This document shows positions 44,463 to 53,742 of a DNA stretch of 64,000 bases, piece after piece. The stretch lies in NCBI RefSeq assembly GCF_017316185.1, contig NZ_JAFLVX010000006.1:1-64000 (forward strand). Direction: 5' to 3'. Origin of the DNA: Candidatus Vagococcus giribetii. GTDB lineage: Bacteria; Bacillota; Bacilli; Lactobacillales; Vagococcaceae. Below the pieces are notes generated by a model. The model saw only the letters and a list, made by a program, of their open reading frames with translations, did not search any database and was not told the origin of the DNA. Each line of letters opens with the position of its first letter. Position 1 is the stretch's first letter. Position numbers and translations under genes: made by a program.

Positions 44463-46904
44463 TTGACAAAACCTAATGATTTCAATGAAGAATCATTGCC
44501 TAGTGCAACTTCTTCAACTGAAAATCTTCCTGTTGAAACAAACAAAAATGACTCAGACACAACTAATGACCATAAAAATAAAGCTATTTTTACATTTAAT
44601 GTGGTATACCGAGTCATGCGTTCCCTCTTTTTAATTGGGATTCTTGCTATTTCTGCCCTTGGCTTTTTAGGTGTCGGGTTAGGATTAGGTTATTTTGCTT
44701 CTCTTGTTTCTGATGTTAAAGTTCCTACTAAAGAGGAATTAACTCAAAAAATAAATGATGTGGAGCAACAATCAAAAATTCTATACGCAGAAGGTGAGCT
44801 TGTCTCTGTTATTAAGTCTGATTTAATTAGAACATCTGTTAAATCTGAGGATATTTCTCCTTTGATTAAACAAGCATTGGTGGCTACTGAAGATGAAAAT
44901 TTCTACGACCACAAAGGTATCGTTCCTAAAGCATTAATCCGAGCAACGATTTCTGATGTAACTGGTCTTGGTGGTAGTTCGGGTGGTTCAACTATTACGC
45001 AACAGATCATCAAACAACAAGTATTGACTAGCGAGACCTCGTATAAGCGTAAAGCTTCTGAGATTGTCTTAGCCTTAAGGACTGAGAAATTCTTTTCAAA
45101 AGAAGAGTTACTTACTTCTTACCTAAACGTCTCTCCTTTTGGTCGAAATAATCGTGGTGAGAATATTGCAGGGATTGAAGAAGCCGCAATGGGGATTTTT
45201 GGCGTTCATGCAAAAGACGTGACCCTACCTCAAGCAGCCTTTTTAGCCGGTTTACCCCAAAGTCCAATAAACTACACACCTTACACTAACTTAGGTGAGT
45301 TTAAAGAAAACTTTGATGCTGGTCTCAAACGAAAAGATGACGTCTTGTTTAATATGTATCGAGAGAAAAAAATCAACAAAAAAGAGTACGAAGAAGCAAA
45401 AGCTTACGACTTAACTCAGGATTTCAGAAAACCTGAGGCTCCGCAAAACGATCAAAGTGGCTACCTCTATAATTACTTGTATGAAGAAGCAGCTGATGTG
45501 TTAGCGCCGATTTATTATGAGAAAGATGGTATCACAAAAGAAGAATACGAAGCTTCAAACGATTTAAAAATCAAATACAAAGAAATTACTAAACGTGAGT
45601 TAAGACAAGATGGTTATACAGTTCACACAACCATTGATAAAAATATCCATAACGCTATGCAAGAAGCTGTTGCTCAATACGGCCCTATGCTAGATGACGG
45701 AAGAGGTCAAACCCTTGAAACAAGTAGTATTTTAATGGATAACCAAACTGGTCGTATTTATGGATTCATTGGCGGACGTGACTACAATCAAAGTCAGTAT
45801 AACCGTGCCTTTGACGCCTACCGTTCACCTGGTTCAACCATCAAACCAATCCTTGCCTATGCTCCAGCGATTGATGTTGGATTAATTGGCTCTGAATCAA
45901 GGTTATCTGACTATCCTAAAAAGTATAATTCAGGACAAGAGATCAATAACTTCTCTGACAAAGGAAGTAGTAGCTTCAAAACAGCACGAGAAGCTTTGAC
46001 TTGGTCTTTAAACATTCCTGTGGTTAACTTATATGATGAGTTATTAAACCATACGAATCCAAAGTCATACTTTGATAAGATGAATATTACTACAGTTAAT
46101 CCTAATGACTATGGTAATCAATCTATTCCTTTGGGAGGAACAGATTTTACTGTGTTAGAAGAAACATCAGCTTATGCTACTCTTGCTAATAAAGGTGTCT
46201 ACAATCAAGGCTACTCTATTTCAAAAATCACAGATAATGCAGGCAATGTAATTTATGAGCACAAAATGAATCCTGTTCAAGTCTACAAACCATCAACTGC
46301 TTCTATTATGAATGATATGATGCGAGACGTGGTAAATAAAGGAACTGGACAACCGGCTAAAGAAACATTACAAGGTATGGGTTCTGGTCTAGCTAATGCT
46401 GATTGGGTTGGTAAAACGGGAACATCAGATGAACAAAAAGATTACTGGTTTACTGCTTCAACTCCAAAAATAACAATGAGTAGTTGGATTGGTTACGATG
46501 ATGCTTCACCAATGTATGACAATTGGAACAAGCAAAACATGTACTACTGGGCTTATGTGACAAATTACGTCTACCAACAAAACCCTGATATTTTTGGCGT
46601 CAATGAACGTTTTGAACTTGATCCTACTGTATCTCATCAACAAGTCGTTGATTTTACAGGTGAAAAACCTGCAAGTTTCAATACAGATGGTTACAATATG
46701 AGTTTAACCCATGAAAAAACCAAAACGAGTCTTTACTCTAATGGCAATGCTGCTCCTGATTCTAAATTTAGATTCGGTATCGGTGGCACTGATGAAAATT
46801 ACCGAGATGCGTGGAATTCATACATTAAACCAAAAGATGAGAAAAAACCAAGCAAAGAGAAAAACAAACCAGCTCCAAAAAAAGAGACTAAAAAAGAAGA
46901 TTAA
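44463..46904 (+). CDS. class A penicillin-binding protein, PBP2a/PbpF type
   Basis: A bifunctional enzyme that polymerises and cross-links peptidoglycan. The 813-residue protein has an acidic cytoplasmic N-terminus (1-40), one membrane helix (about 50-80), a GT51 domain with E143 in ATEDENFYDHKG and GGSTITQQIIKQ, and a transpeptidase domain with S458-x2-K461, S515-x-N517 and K651-T-G. The C-terminus (about 795-813) is a Lys/Pro/Glu tail. The start is a TTG at 44463 with GAGGTGA upstream. It resembles PBP2a/PBP1b rather than PBP1a (inference from memory). Confidence 0.92.
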   Translation: MTKPNDFNEESLPSATSSTENLPVETNKNDSDTTNDHKNKAIFTFNVVYRVMRSLFLIGILAISALGFLGVGLGLGYFASLVSDVKVPTKEELTQKINDVEQQSKILYAEGELVSVIKSDLIRTSVKSEDISPLIKQALVATEDENFYDHKGIVPKALIRATISDVTGLGGSSGGSTITQQIIKQQVLTSETSYKRKASEIVLALRTEKFFSKEELLTSYLNVSPFGRNNRGENIAGIEEAAMGIFGVHAKDVTLPQAAFLAGLPQSPINYTPYTNLGEFKENFDAGLKRKDDVLFNMYREKKINKKEYEEAKAYDLTQDFRKPEAPQNDQSGYLYNYLYEEAADVLAPIYYEKDGITKEEYEASNDLKIKYKEITKRELRQDGYTVHTTIDKNIHNAMQEAVAQYGPMLDDGRGQTLETSSILMDNQTGRIYGFIGGRDYNQSQYNRAFDAYRSPGSTIKPILAYAPAIDVGLIGSESRLSDYPKKYNSGQEINNFSDKGSSSFKTAREALTWSLNIPVVNLYDELLNHTNPKSYFDKMNITTVNPNDYGNQSIPLGGTDFTVLEETSAYATLANKGVYNQGYSISKITDNAGNVIYEHKMNPVQVYKPSTASIMNDMMRDVVNKGTGQPAKETLQGMGSGLANADWVGKTGTSDEQKDYWFTASTPKITMSSWIGYDDASPMYDNWNKQNMYYWAYVTNYVYQQNPDIFGVNERFELDPTVSHQQVVDFTGEKPASFNTDGYNMSLTHEKTKTSLYSNGNAAPDSKFRFGIGGTDENYRDAWNSYIKPKDEKKPSKEKNKPAPKKETKKED

Positions 46905-46940
46905 AAGAGGACCTCCACATGAACGTGGAGATCCTCTTTT
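46903..46940. terminator. bidirectional terminator between the PBP gene and ccpA
   Basis: Stem AAAAGAGGA...CTCCAC pairs with GTGGAG...TCCTCTTTT around a short loop. It overlaps the last bases of the PBP stop codon and ends 2 bp before the ccpA stop codon; A and T runs serve both genes. Confidence 0.88.
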
Positions 46941-46942
46941 TC

Positions 46943-47944
46943 TTATTTAGTCGAGCCTTTTTCAATTAAATCGTAAGGTAAAATAACTGATTTTTCTTCA
47001 ATATCTTCTTTATTCATTAATTTTGTTAATAATCTCATTGCAACGGCACCAATATCATATAAAGGTTGAGAAATACTTGAAACACTTGGACGAGCCATAT
47101 CTGTGAACAATGAATTATTACTTGTAATAATTTCAAACTCACCAGGTACGCTGATGCCTTTGTCTGTTAAGCTATTTAATAAACCAACTGCCAATTCATC
47201 ATCTGCTACAACAGCTGCTGTTGCGTTACTATGAGCCACGCGGTCATAAAGATTTAAACCAGCTTTATAGCTATATTCAGATTCAAAAACAAGACCTTCA
47301 TTATAAGTCATATTGTTTTCTTTTAGGGCATCTTTGTATCCATTCAATCTTAATTGACCATTAATTGGATCTAGTAAAGGTCCAGAGATAAACGCTACTT
47401 TTTCATTACCAGATTTGATTAATTTATTGGTTGCATCTTTTGTTGCTTCACGGTAATCAATGTTAACAGATCCTACTTGTTGATCTGGATCAATTGAACC
47501 AGCTAAAACGATTGGTGTTTTTGAGCGTGAAAACTCACCACGGATTGATTCTGTTAAATGATGTCCCATAAAGATAACACCATCTACTTGTTTAGCTAAT
47601 AACGTATTTAATACGTTAATTTCTTTTTTGTCATCTCCATCAGAGTTAGCCAAAATAATATTGTATTTATACATTGTTGCCACATCATCGATTCCTCGAG
47701 CAAGTGAAGCAAAATAAGCATTACTTACATCTGGGATAATAACGCCAACAGTAGTTGTTTTCTTACTAGCTAAACCACGAGCAACGGCATTTGGACGGTA
47801 ATCAAGACGATCGATAACTTCCAGTACTTTCTTTCTTGTTGCTGGTTTGACATTTGGGTTTCCATTTACTACACGAGAGACAGTTGCCATAGACACTGCA
47901 GCTTCACGAGCAACATCATAAATGGTGATTGTTTGTTTTTCCAT
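46943..47944 (-). CDS. ccpA: catabolite control protein A
   Basis: CcpA is the master LacI-family regulator of carbon catabolite control in Firmicutes, acting with HPr-Ser-P on cre sites. The 333-residue protein has the helix-turn-helix ITIYDVAREAAVSMATVSRV and the hinge RPNAVARGLASKKT. The core motif GVIIPDVSNAYFASLARGID is highly characteristic of CcpA. It lies downstream of ytxG-ytxH, the conserved neighbourhood in Bacilli. The start is the ATG at 47944 after AAAGGAG. Confidence 0.94.
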   Translation of the reverse strand: MEKQTITIYDVAREAAVSMATVSRVVNGNPNVKPATRKKVLEVIDRLDYRPNAVARGLASKKTTTVGVIIPDVSNAYFASLARGIDDVATMYKYNIILANSDGDDKKEINVLNTLLAKQVDGVIFMGHHLTESIRGEFSRSKTPIVLAGSIDPDQQVGSVNIDYREATKDATNKLIKSGNEKVAFISGPLLDPINGQLRLNGYKDALKENNMTYNEGLVFESEYSYKAGLNLYDRVAHSNATAAVVADDELAVGLLNSLTDKGISVPGEFEIITSNNSLFTDMARPSVSSISQPLYDIGAVAMRLLTKLMNKEDIEEKSVILPYDLIEKGSTK

Positions 47945-48000
47945 ATTGTTTTCTCCTTTAAGCATTCTTTACGTTTCAGTTTTGCTTCATTAATAAACTC

Positions 48001-48038
48001 AGGTTATCAGATAACATAAATTATTGCAAGCGTTTTAT
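48001..48038 (-). promoter_or_regulatory. ccpA promoter with cre-like site
   Basis: Minus-strand -35 TTGCAA (48024-48029), 17-bp spacer, -10 TAACCT (48001-48006). A cre-like sequence TGCAAGCGTTTTAT (48025-48038, plus-strand reading) overlaps the -35 box, which would allow autorepression. Confidence 0.6.
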
Positions 48039-48073
48039 CGTCATTTTCATGAAAATTCATAGAAAATTACAAA

Positions 48074-48105
48074 AAAAGAATCAAATCCAAAGATTTGATT
48101 CTTTT
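48074..48105 (-). terminator. terminator after ytxH
   Basis: A perfect 14-bp stem AAAAGAATCAAATC and complement with a CAAA loop, followed by a short T-run. It separates ytxGH from the ccpA promoter. Confidence 0.87.
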
Positions 48106-48126
48106 AACCTACCTTATATAGATGGG

Positions 48127-48576
48127 TTAAGCTTCGTTGTCTAAAGCTGAATAGATTTCATCTGAAATTTCATCTTCTTTTAAGACAATATCTTCTTCCA
48201 TTAATTCACTAACTCTTCCTTTAACTTCTCCAGAAGTACGTTTAAACTCTTCTTGTAAGTCTCCTGTTTTATCTGCTAAGTTTTCTAATAAATCACTAGA
48301 AACAGATTTAGCTTGGTCTACTTGGTTTGAAATTTTATCTCCTAACCAGCTATATTCTTCTTTTTTATGTTTAGCAAAATCACCAATTTCATTTCCTTTA
48401 ACTTGAGCAATCCCTGCTAATTCACTTGCTTTTCCTTCTGACATGTCATCTAGTTGATCAATTAAGTCTTCTCTTAATTCTTTACCACTTTTTGGTGCTA
48501 ATAATAATGCCGCTGCTGCAGCTGCTGTTCCACCAATGATTGCTCCTAATAAAAAGCCGCTTGTTTTCTTAGCCAT
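48127..48576 (-). CDS. ytxH: YtxH-domain general stress-type protein
   Basis: The 149-residue protein starts with a glycine/alanine-rich membrane helix (GFLLGAIIGGTAAAAAALLLA, trimmed motif at 5-24) and LLAPKSGKELREDL, the YtxH signature. A long charged helical region follows and is likely a coiled coil. In B. subtilis the ytxGHJ operon is stress-induced; molecular function is unknown. The ATG at 48576 has GGAGG upstream; a frame to 48681 overlaps ytxG and is rejected. Confidence 0.88.
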   Translation of the reverse strand: MAKKTSGFLLGAIIGGTAAAAAALLLAPKSGKELREDLIDQLDDMSEGKASELAGIAQVKGNEIGDFAKHKKEEYSWLGDKISNQVDQAKSVSSDLLENLADKTGDLQEEFKRTSGEVKGRVSELMEEDIVLKEDEISDEIYSALDNEA

Positions 48577-48595
48577 TTTTACTGCCTCCGATTTA

Positions 48596-49021
48596 TTATT
48601 TCTTTTTAAATAAGTGTGCCGCGCTTTGTGCTGCTTTACCAACAATAGTTGCTGTAGCAGCCGTTTTACTTGCGTCTCCAACTTTTACTAATAAATTTTT
48701 ACTTGATGCGTTTAATTCAGAAACGCTTTCGCTTAAATCAGCTACTGCTTGGAATAAAGGATCAATTGTTTCTACTTTTTGTGTCACATCTTCTAAAAGT
48801 TCATTACCTGTAACAAGTAAATCCTCACTTTGACGTAAAAGTAGGTCCACATCTTTTGTTAATACCGCCACTGATTTGTTGGTTTTATCCAATATGCGAT
48901 TAACCTTCTCTACTGATGTATTAATGGTTTTATTTAATTGAAGTAAGAAAAACACAATAACAATGACAAGTACAACAAAGGCTATAGCAGCAACGATTGC
49001 CGCGATTTCAATACCAGACAT
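48596..49021 (-). CDS. ytxG: DUF948 (YtxG) membrane protein
   Basis: The 141-residue protein has one N-terminal membrane helix (about 5-28) and then a helical part with repeating leucine/valine spacing (VEKVNRILDKTNKSVAVLTK), typical of DUF948 proteins. It is encoded 19 bp upstream of ytxH, and the two probably act together at the membrane. No enzymatic motif is visible. Confidence 0.87.
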   Translation of the reverse strand: MSGIEIAAIVAAIAFVVLVIVIVFFLLQLNKTINTSVEKVNRILDKTNKSVAVLTKDVDLLLRQSEDLLVTGNELLEDVTQKVETIDPLFQAVADLSESVSELNASSKNLLVKVGDASKTAATATIVGKAAQSAAHLFKKK

Positions 49022-49152
49022 CTTTACTATCCCCTACCTTTCATATAAAATACTAATTTTAGAATACCACTATCTAATTGTTTTCTCAACAACTAATTAA
49101 ATGGTAGAATAAAGTTAATAATCTCGTTATTTATTACTGGAGGATCAGATCA

Positions 49153-50046
49153 ATGCAAGAAACAACTACAAGTACACAAGTAGACTTAATCACTGAAACA
49201 CAAAAAGGCTTAAATGTGTTTCAACAATTTTGGCAGAATTTAGATTGGGAAAAAATTCTCTCAACTGTCATCTACAAAGGAGTACTCATTTTAATTACGT
49301 TACTAATTTTAGTGATACTTCGAAAAATAATCATAAAATTTATACACACCTCTTTTGCCAACTACCGAAAAAAGGATGTTTATAGCCCAAATCGATTAAA
49401 AACACTTGAGACACTGACGAAAAATTTTTCTCAATACTTACTCTTTTTTATTATGATTTATACGGTTTTAACCATTCTAGGTGTCCCTGTTAGCTCTTTA
49501 ATTGCTGGGGCTGGGATTGCTGGGGTTGCAATTGGTTTAGGCGCACAAGGATTTATTAATGATGTCATTACTGGTTTTTTCATTATTTACGAACGTCAAC
49601 TAGATGTTGGCGATCATGTTATTTTAGACCAAGTTGAAGGGACTGTTGAACAAGTTGGTCTAAGAACAACTCAAGTCAAAAGTTTTAATGGGACCATGAA
49701 TTACATTCCAAACAGACAAATTCTCATTGTTAGTAACTTATCTCGCGGCAATCAACGAGTGCTTATCGATATTCGCGTAAACCCTGATGAGGATATCGAA
49801 CGCGTTAAACGTATTATGCAAGCCGTGAATGATGAGATTGTAGCAAACACACCAGAAATTCGCTCTGAGCCAAATATTGTAGGTCTCATCAATTTACCGA
49901 ATGGAACCTTTGTTGTGCGCTGCTTACTTTATGCTGTATCGGGTTCACAATTAACCGTCTCAAGTAAGCTAACAACAGCTTATGTAGAAGCACTAACAAA
50001 AGAGGGAATCAATATTCCAACAACTCCTGTCAATCTTTCTATGTAA
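49153..50046 (+). CDS. small-conductance mechanosensitive channel family protein (MscS)
   Basis: The 297-residue protein has three membrane segments (about 38-58, 93-113 and 116-140). The third, VSSLIAGAGIAGVAIGLGAQ, is the Gly/Ala-rich pore helix of MscS. The beta domain follows with GFFIIYERQLDVGDHV and VEGTVEQVGLRTTQVKSFNG. It probably releases solutes on hypo-osmotic shock. The ATG follows GGAGG. It is transcribed alone, away from ytxG. Confidence 0.92.
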   Translation: MQETTTSTQVDLITETQKGLNVFQQFWQNLDWEKILSTVIYKGVLILITLLILVILRKIIIKFIHTSFANYRKKDVYSPNRLKTLETLTKNFSQYLLFFIMIYTVLTILGVPVSSLIAGAGIAGVAIGLGAQGFINDVITGFFIIYERQLDVGDHVILDQVEGTVEQVGLRTTQVKSFNGTMNYIPNRQILIVSNLSRGNQRVLIDIRVNPDEDIERVKRIMQAVNDEIVANTPEIRSEPNIVGLINLPNGTFVVRCLLYAVSGSQLTVSSKLTTAYVEALTKEGINIPTTPVNLSM

Positions 50047-50063
50047 GTTGATACACCAAAAAA

Positions 50064-50101
50064 AGGTTGTAACGTCAGTCAACAGACTAGCGTTACAACC
50101 T
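50064..50101. terminator. bidirectional terminator between mscS and dapL
   Basis: An 11-bp perfect stem AGGTTGTAACG/CGTTACAACCT with an inner CAGTC/GACTAG pairing. A-runs and T-runs on both sides serve the convergent genes. Confidence 0.88.
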
Positions 50102-50105
50102 CTTT

Positions 50106-51242
50106 TTATTGTTTATCTCGATGAGTTAAAAACTGATGAATTTCTTCTACGGCCACAATAAGCGTCCTTTCATCTGGATTGAATTTTCCGTGATGAAGTC
50201 CATACTCACTATTCACACCATACCAAAACATCGTTCCCGGCATCTTACTCAGTAAATACCCAAAATCCTCTGCCGTCATAGCTTCTTTGACTTCCTTAAA
50301 GGTTAGTAAAGAGGTATTCTTCATGTAATCCATAAAATCAATTGTCAATTCAGGATGATTAACAACTGGTACATAACCAAACTGTTCTAGATGAACATCT
50401 ACTTTACAACCAAAAGATAAGGCAATCCCTGCTGCTATTTCGGTCATTCTTACTTGAGTTAACTCATTAACTTCATGAGTCAGTGCACGAATAGTTCCTG
50501 TTAATACTGTTTTTCCTGCAACCACATTATCTGCAATACCACCGTTAAACTCTCCGAATGTAATCACAGCACTTTCCATTGGGTCCACATTACGACTAAT
50601 AATCGTCTGAATTTGACTCACAAAAGAAGCAGCTGCCACGATGGTATCATTAGCTTCATGAGGAAATGCAGCATGGCCTTCTTTTCCAATAAATGTAACC
50701 ACAAAACGACAAGCTCCTGCAAAGAGAGTCCCATTTAAAGAGCCAACTAAATTACTTGGTAAATTTGGTGCCACATGAAGGGCATAAATTTCATCTGCTT
50801 GTTGCTCCTTAAAAAAGCCATTATCATAATACACTTTAGCTCCAGACAAATTTTCTTCAGCTGGTTGAAAAAAGAATACTCGATCGTTTTTGCTCTCTTC
50901 TTCCAGAGCTTTTTTTATCAAACCTAAAGTAATTGTCATATGAAAATCATGTCCACATGCATGCATTTTACCCGGATGCGTTGACGCAAAAGGTAAGCCT
51001 GTTAATTCTTTGATGGGCAACCCGTCTATATCTGTTCGCCAGCCGATCCTCTTTTGACTATTTTTACCTTTCACAACAACTACAATCGCTGTGTCCTGAG
51101 TCACTATTTCTAATCTGTCCTGAGGAAATCCTTTAAGTATGAATAACAAATACTCAGTTGTTTTATACTCTTCCATACCAATTTCAGGAATTTGATGTAA
51201 TTTACGACGAATAGTGATTAATTCTTCTTCTGAAAATCCCAA
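50106..51242 (-). CDS. dapL: N-acetyldiaminopimelate deacetylase
   Basis: An M20-family amidohydrolase that removes the acetyl group from N-acetyl-LL-diaminopimelate in the acetylase branch of lysine and peptidoglycan synthesis. The 378-residue protein has the metal sites HACGHDFHM and QPAEE, and the C-terminal EAMTAEDFGYLL...MFWYGVNSEYGLHH typical of this subfamily. The start is a TTG at 51242 with GGGGA upstream. It lies 18 bp after the CBS-domain gene. The acetyltransferase dapH is not adjacent, unlike in many Bacilli. Confidence 0.86.
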   Translation of the reverse strand: MGFSEEELITIRRKLHQIPEIGMEEYKTTEYLLFILKGFPQDRLEIVTQDTAIVVVVKGKNSQKRIGWRTDIDGLPIKELTGLPFASTHPGKMHACGHDFHMTITLGLIKKALEEESKNDRVFFFQPAEENLSGAKVYYDNGFFKEQQADEIYALHVAPNLPSNLVGSLNGTLFAGACRFVVTFIGKEGHAAFPHEANDTIVAAASFVSQIQTIISRNVDPMESAVITFGEFNGGIADNVVAGKTVLTGTIRALTHEVNELTQVRMTEIAAGIALSFGCKVDVHLEQFGYVPVVNHPELTIDFMDYMKNTSLLTFKEVKEAMTAEDFGYLLSKMPGTMFWYGVNSEYGLHHGKFNPDERTLIVAVEEIHQFLTHRDKQ

Positions 51243-51260
51243 TTATCCCCACATCCCTTT

Positions 51261-51746
51261 TTAATTTGATTCTTCTACATACTCTTTTGCTGTCACATCA
51301 TATTTTAGCTCTAATTCATGAGCTAGATGGTTTACCGATTTTAAAATTTCTTTTCTTGTTACAATCCCTTGAAATCTATCTTGTTCGCCAACAACGGGAA
51401 TAAAATTAGTATCCACTAATAGATTGAGAATTTTTTCAATATTAAAGGGTTGTTGGATAGTTTTTATATCTTCCTCCATTACATCCCCAACTTGAACAGT
51501 CGCTAATCGCTCTGGATTAAAACTTTCTGTTCCAAACATTTCCGACACCACATTGGATAAAGAAACAAGACCAACTAATTCTTCTTCTTTGTTCACAACG
51601 GGAATTTTACTATAACCAATATTAGTTAATACCAGTAAGGCATGCTCTAAATTATTCGTATCTGTTAAGGTTGCAACATTGTCACTATGGATTAAGTAGT
51701 TCTCTTCATTTTCTAAAAAAAATTCTTTTACAGTGTTTCCTATCAT
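51261..51746 (-). CDS. cbpB: CBS-domain protein, CbpB/DarB-like c-di-AMP receptor
   Basis: The 161-residue protein consists of two CBS domains (about 15-75 and 85-145) with little else. Length, the start MIGNTVKEFFLENEENYLIHSDNVA and its position before dapL match YkuL/DarB/CbpB, which binds cyclic di-AMP and when unbound activates the stringent-response enzyme Rel in B. subtilis and Listeria. Ligand binding here is inference. The gene follows a 111-bp gap after the phosphoesterase and probably has its own promoter (TAAAAT on the minus strand). Confidence 0.83.
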   Translation of the reverse strand: MIGNTVKEFFLENEENYLIHSDNVATLTDTNNLEHALLVLTNIGYSKIPVVNKEEELVGLVSLSNVVSEMFGTESFNPERLATVQVGDVMEEDIKTIQQPFNIEKILNLLVDTNFIPVVGEQDRFQGIVTRKEILKSVNHLAHELELKYDVTAKEYVEESN

Positions 51747-51857
51747 TTAGAAAACCCTCCATTCTTCTCACTAATCTATATTTTACCCTAAAATAAAAAT
51801 AGATAAAGCAGTTTCACACTTTTTTCATAAAGTTATTTTGACTCTTCTAAATGAGGA

Positions 51858-52373
51858 TTATCTTGAAAAAATGACGCTTAATTCAGGTATTACTTGATGA
51901 TCTGGTGAATAATAAGTCACCTGAACCCTATTTTTCTCTGTTTCTATAATAGCATAGGTTTTGTAATGACTATACTTACCTCTTGGCTGAGCAATACTAC
52001 CTGGATTAAGATACAGGACACCATCAACCATCTCCGCTGCTAATTTATGAGTATGTCCATATAGACAAATTGTTGCTTGATGTTCTCTTGCTGCTAGTGA
52101 AATATAAGTTAATCCCATGTTCACGTTAAATAAATGACCATGTGTCATAAAAATAGTATCTTCACCATGATGAATCACACATTCATTCTTATAATCTGGG
52201 CTGTAATCACAATTTCCCTTAACAACCACAAATTTTTGCCATAACACGTCATCTACTTTTAACTCCGAATCACCACAATGAAACATGGCGTCTACTTGGT
52301 GATCCCACTCATGAACTAATTCTACTAAACATTCTCTATTTCCATGATTATCACTAACAACAAGATATTTCAT
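51858..52373 (-). CDS. YfcE/MJ0936-family metallophosphoesterase
   Basis: The 171-residue protein has the calcineurin-like metal motifs in order: SDNHGN at 7-12, HCGDSE, KGNCDY, MTHGHLFN and YGHTHKLA. It is a full-length small phosphodiesterase like B. subtilis YsnB. The physiological substrate is unknown. The ATG at 52373 has GGAGGAG upstream, inside the end of rph-rdgB, 2 bp after its stop; the longer frame to 52391 is rejected. The order murI, rph-rdgB, phosphoesterase mirrors the Bacillus racE-ysmB-rph-ysnAB region. Confidence 0.9.
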   Translation of the reverse strand: MKYLVVSDNHGNRECLVELVHEWDHQVDAMFHCGDSELKVDDVLWQKFVVVKGNCDYSPDYKNECVIHHGEDTIFMTHGHLFNVNMGLTYISLAAREHQATICLYGHTHKLAAEMVDGVLYLNPGSIAQPRGKYSHYKTYAIIETEKNRVQVTYYSPDHQVIPELSVIFSR

Positions 52374-52375
52374 CT

Positions 52376-53728
52376 TTACTCCTCCATCCACTTTTTAAAG
52401 TCTGATACAAGTTGCTTAATTGCTTGAGCTCTATGACTAATCTGATTTTTTTCTTCACTTGATAATTCGGCCATTGTTTGGTTGCGTTCTGGAATAACAA
52501 ATAATGGATCATAACCAAAACCATTATCTCCTTTAGGAATAGATCCAATTTCGCCTTCTAACTCACCTACAACGACTAAGCTCTCTTTACCAGGAGCAGC
52601 TAAAACAAGGGTACAATGGAACTGGGCACCACGTTTTTCTTTTGGTACACCGTATAACTCATGAAGCAGCTTAGCATTATTAGCAGCATCACTCTTCATT
52701 TCACCAGCATATCTAGCTGAATAGACACCAGGCTGACCATTTAATGCATCTACTTTAAGACCTGAATCATCTGCTAAAACAATCGTATTAAATGCTTTAG
52801 CAATTGTTTCTGCCTTTAATCTAGCATTTTCTTCAAATGTTTTTCCCGTTTCTTCCACATCAGGAACGTCTGGATAATCAAGTAAGGTTTTTATTTTATA
52901 CCCTTGCTCTTTAAACATTGATTCAAACTCTTTAGCTTTACCAATATTGCGAGTTGCAATCAACACTTCTTTTTGGTTATTAGCTGTTACTGTCTCTTCT
53001 GCACTTTGTTTAGGTACTAAACTTGCCTTTTGGTGTTCAATTAATTCTTTCACCGCGTCTTCACCAAGAGTTAGAAGTGTATTTAGCTCTTCTCTTGAGA
53101 AGGTTGCTTCTTCGCCTGTCCCTTGAATTTCAACCATGCGTCCTGATTCTGTCATCACAATGTTCATATCAACTAAAGCTGATGAGTCTTCTACATAATC
53201 TAAATCAGCTACACACTCACCTGTAGGAAGGATCCCCACACTAATAGCTGCTAAATGTTCCTTAATTGGGTTTTCAAGAAGTTCTTTGTTTTCAAGTAAT
53301 TTATTCACTGCTAGTTGTAACGCAACAAAAGCACCTGTAATACTTGCTGTTCTAGTTCCACCATCTGCTTGGATAACATCACAGTCCACAACAATTGAAC
53401 GCTCACCTAGTTTTTTTAAATCTACCACTGCTCGTAACGAACGACCAATTAATCGTTGGATTTCCATTGTACGTCCCGTTAATTTTCCTTTACTACTTTC
53501 TCTACGATTTCTTGTATTGGTTGCTCTAGGTAACATGCTGTATTCAGCCGTAACCCAACCTGTCTCGCTTCCTCTTAAAAAGGGTGGTACATGGTCTTCA
53601 ACTGTCGCATTAACGATTACTTTTGTTTGACCAAAACTAATTAACACACTACCTTCTGGGTGAATCAAATAGTCTGTTTCAATCTTTACTTGTCTTAATT
53701 CATTATTTTTTCGATTATCATGTCTCAT
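52376..53728 (-). CDS. rph-rdgB: RNase PH fused to RdgB/HAM1 dITP/XTP pyrophosphatase
   Basis: One 450-residue frame encodes two enzymes. Residues 1-240 are RNase PH, which trims tRNA 3' ends ([35 protein letters not shown]). A short linker rich in Ala, Glu and Thr follows (about 235-252). Residues 254-450 are RdgB, which removes ITP/XTP from the nucleotide pool ([42 protein letters not shown] trimmed). In Bacillus the two are separate adjacent genes; the fusion is known in enterococci. The start is the ATG at 53728, 8 bp after AAGGA. Confidence 0.93.
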   Translation of the reverse strand: MRHDNRKNNELRQVKIETDYLIHPEGSVLISFGQTKVIVNATVEDHVPPFLRGSETGWVTAEYSMLPRATNTRNRRESSKGKLTGRTMEIQRLIGRSLRAVVDLKKLGERSIVVDCDVIQADGGTRTASITGAFVALQLAVNKLLENKELLENPIKEHLAAISVGILPTGECVADLDYVEDSSALVDMNIVMTESGRMVEIQGTGEEATFSREELNTLLTLGEDAVKELIEHQKASLVPKQSAEETVTANNQKEVLIATRNIGKAKEFESMFKEQGYKIKTLLDYPDVPDVEETGKTFEENARLKAETIAKAFNTIVLADDSGLKVDALNGQPGVYSARYAGEMKSDAANNAKLLHELYGVPKEKRGAQFHCTLVLAAPGKESLVVVGELEGEIGSIPKGDNGFGYDPLFVIPERNQTMAELSSEEKNQISHRAQAIKQLVSDFKKWMEE

Positions 53729-53742
53729 TCTTATCATCCTTT

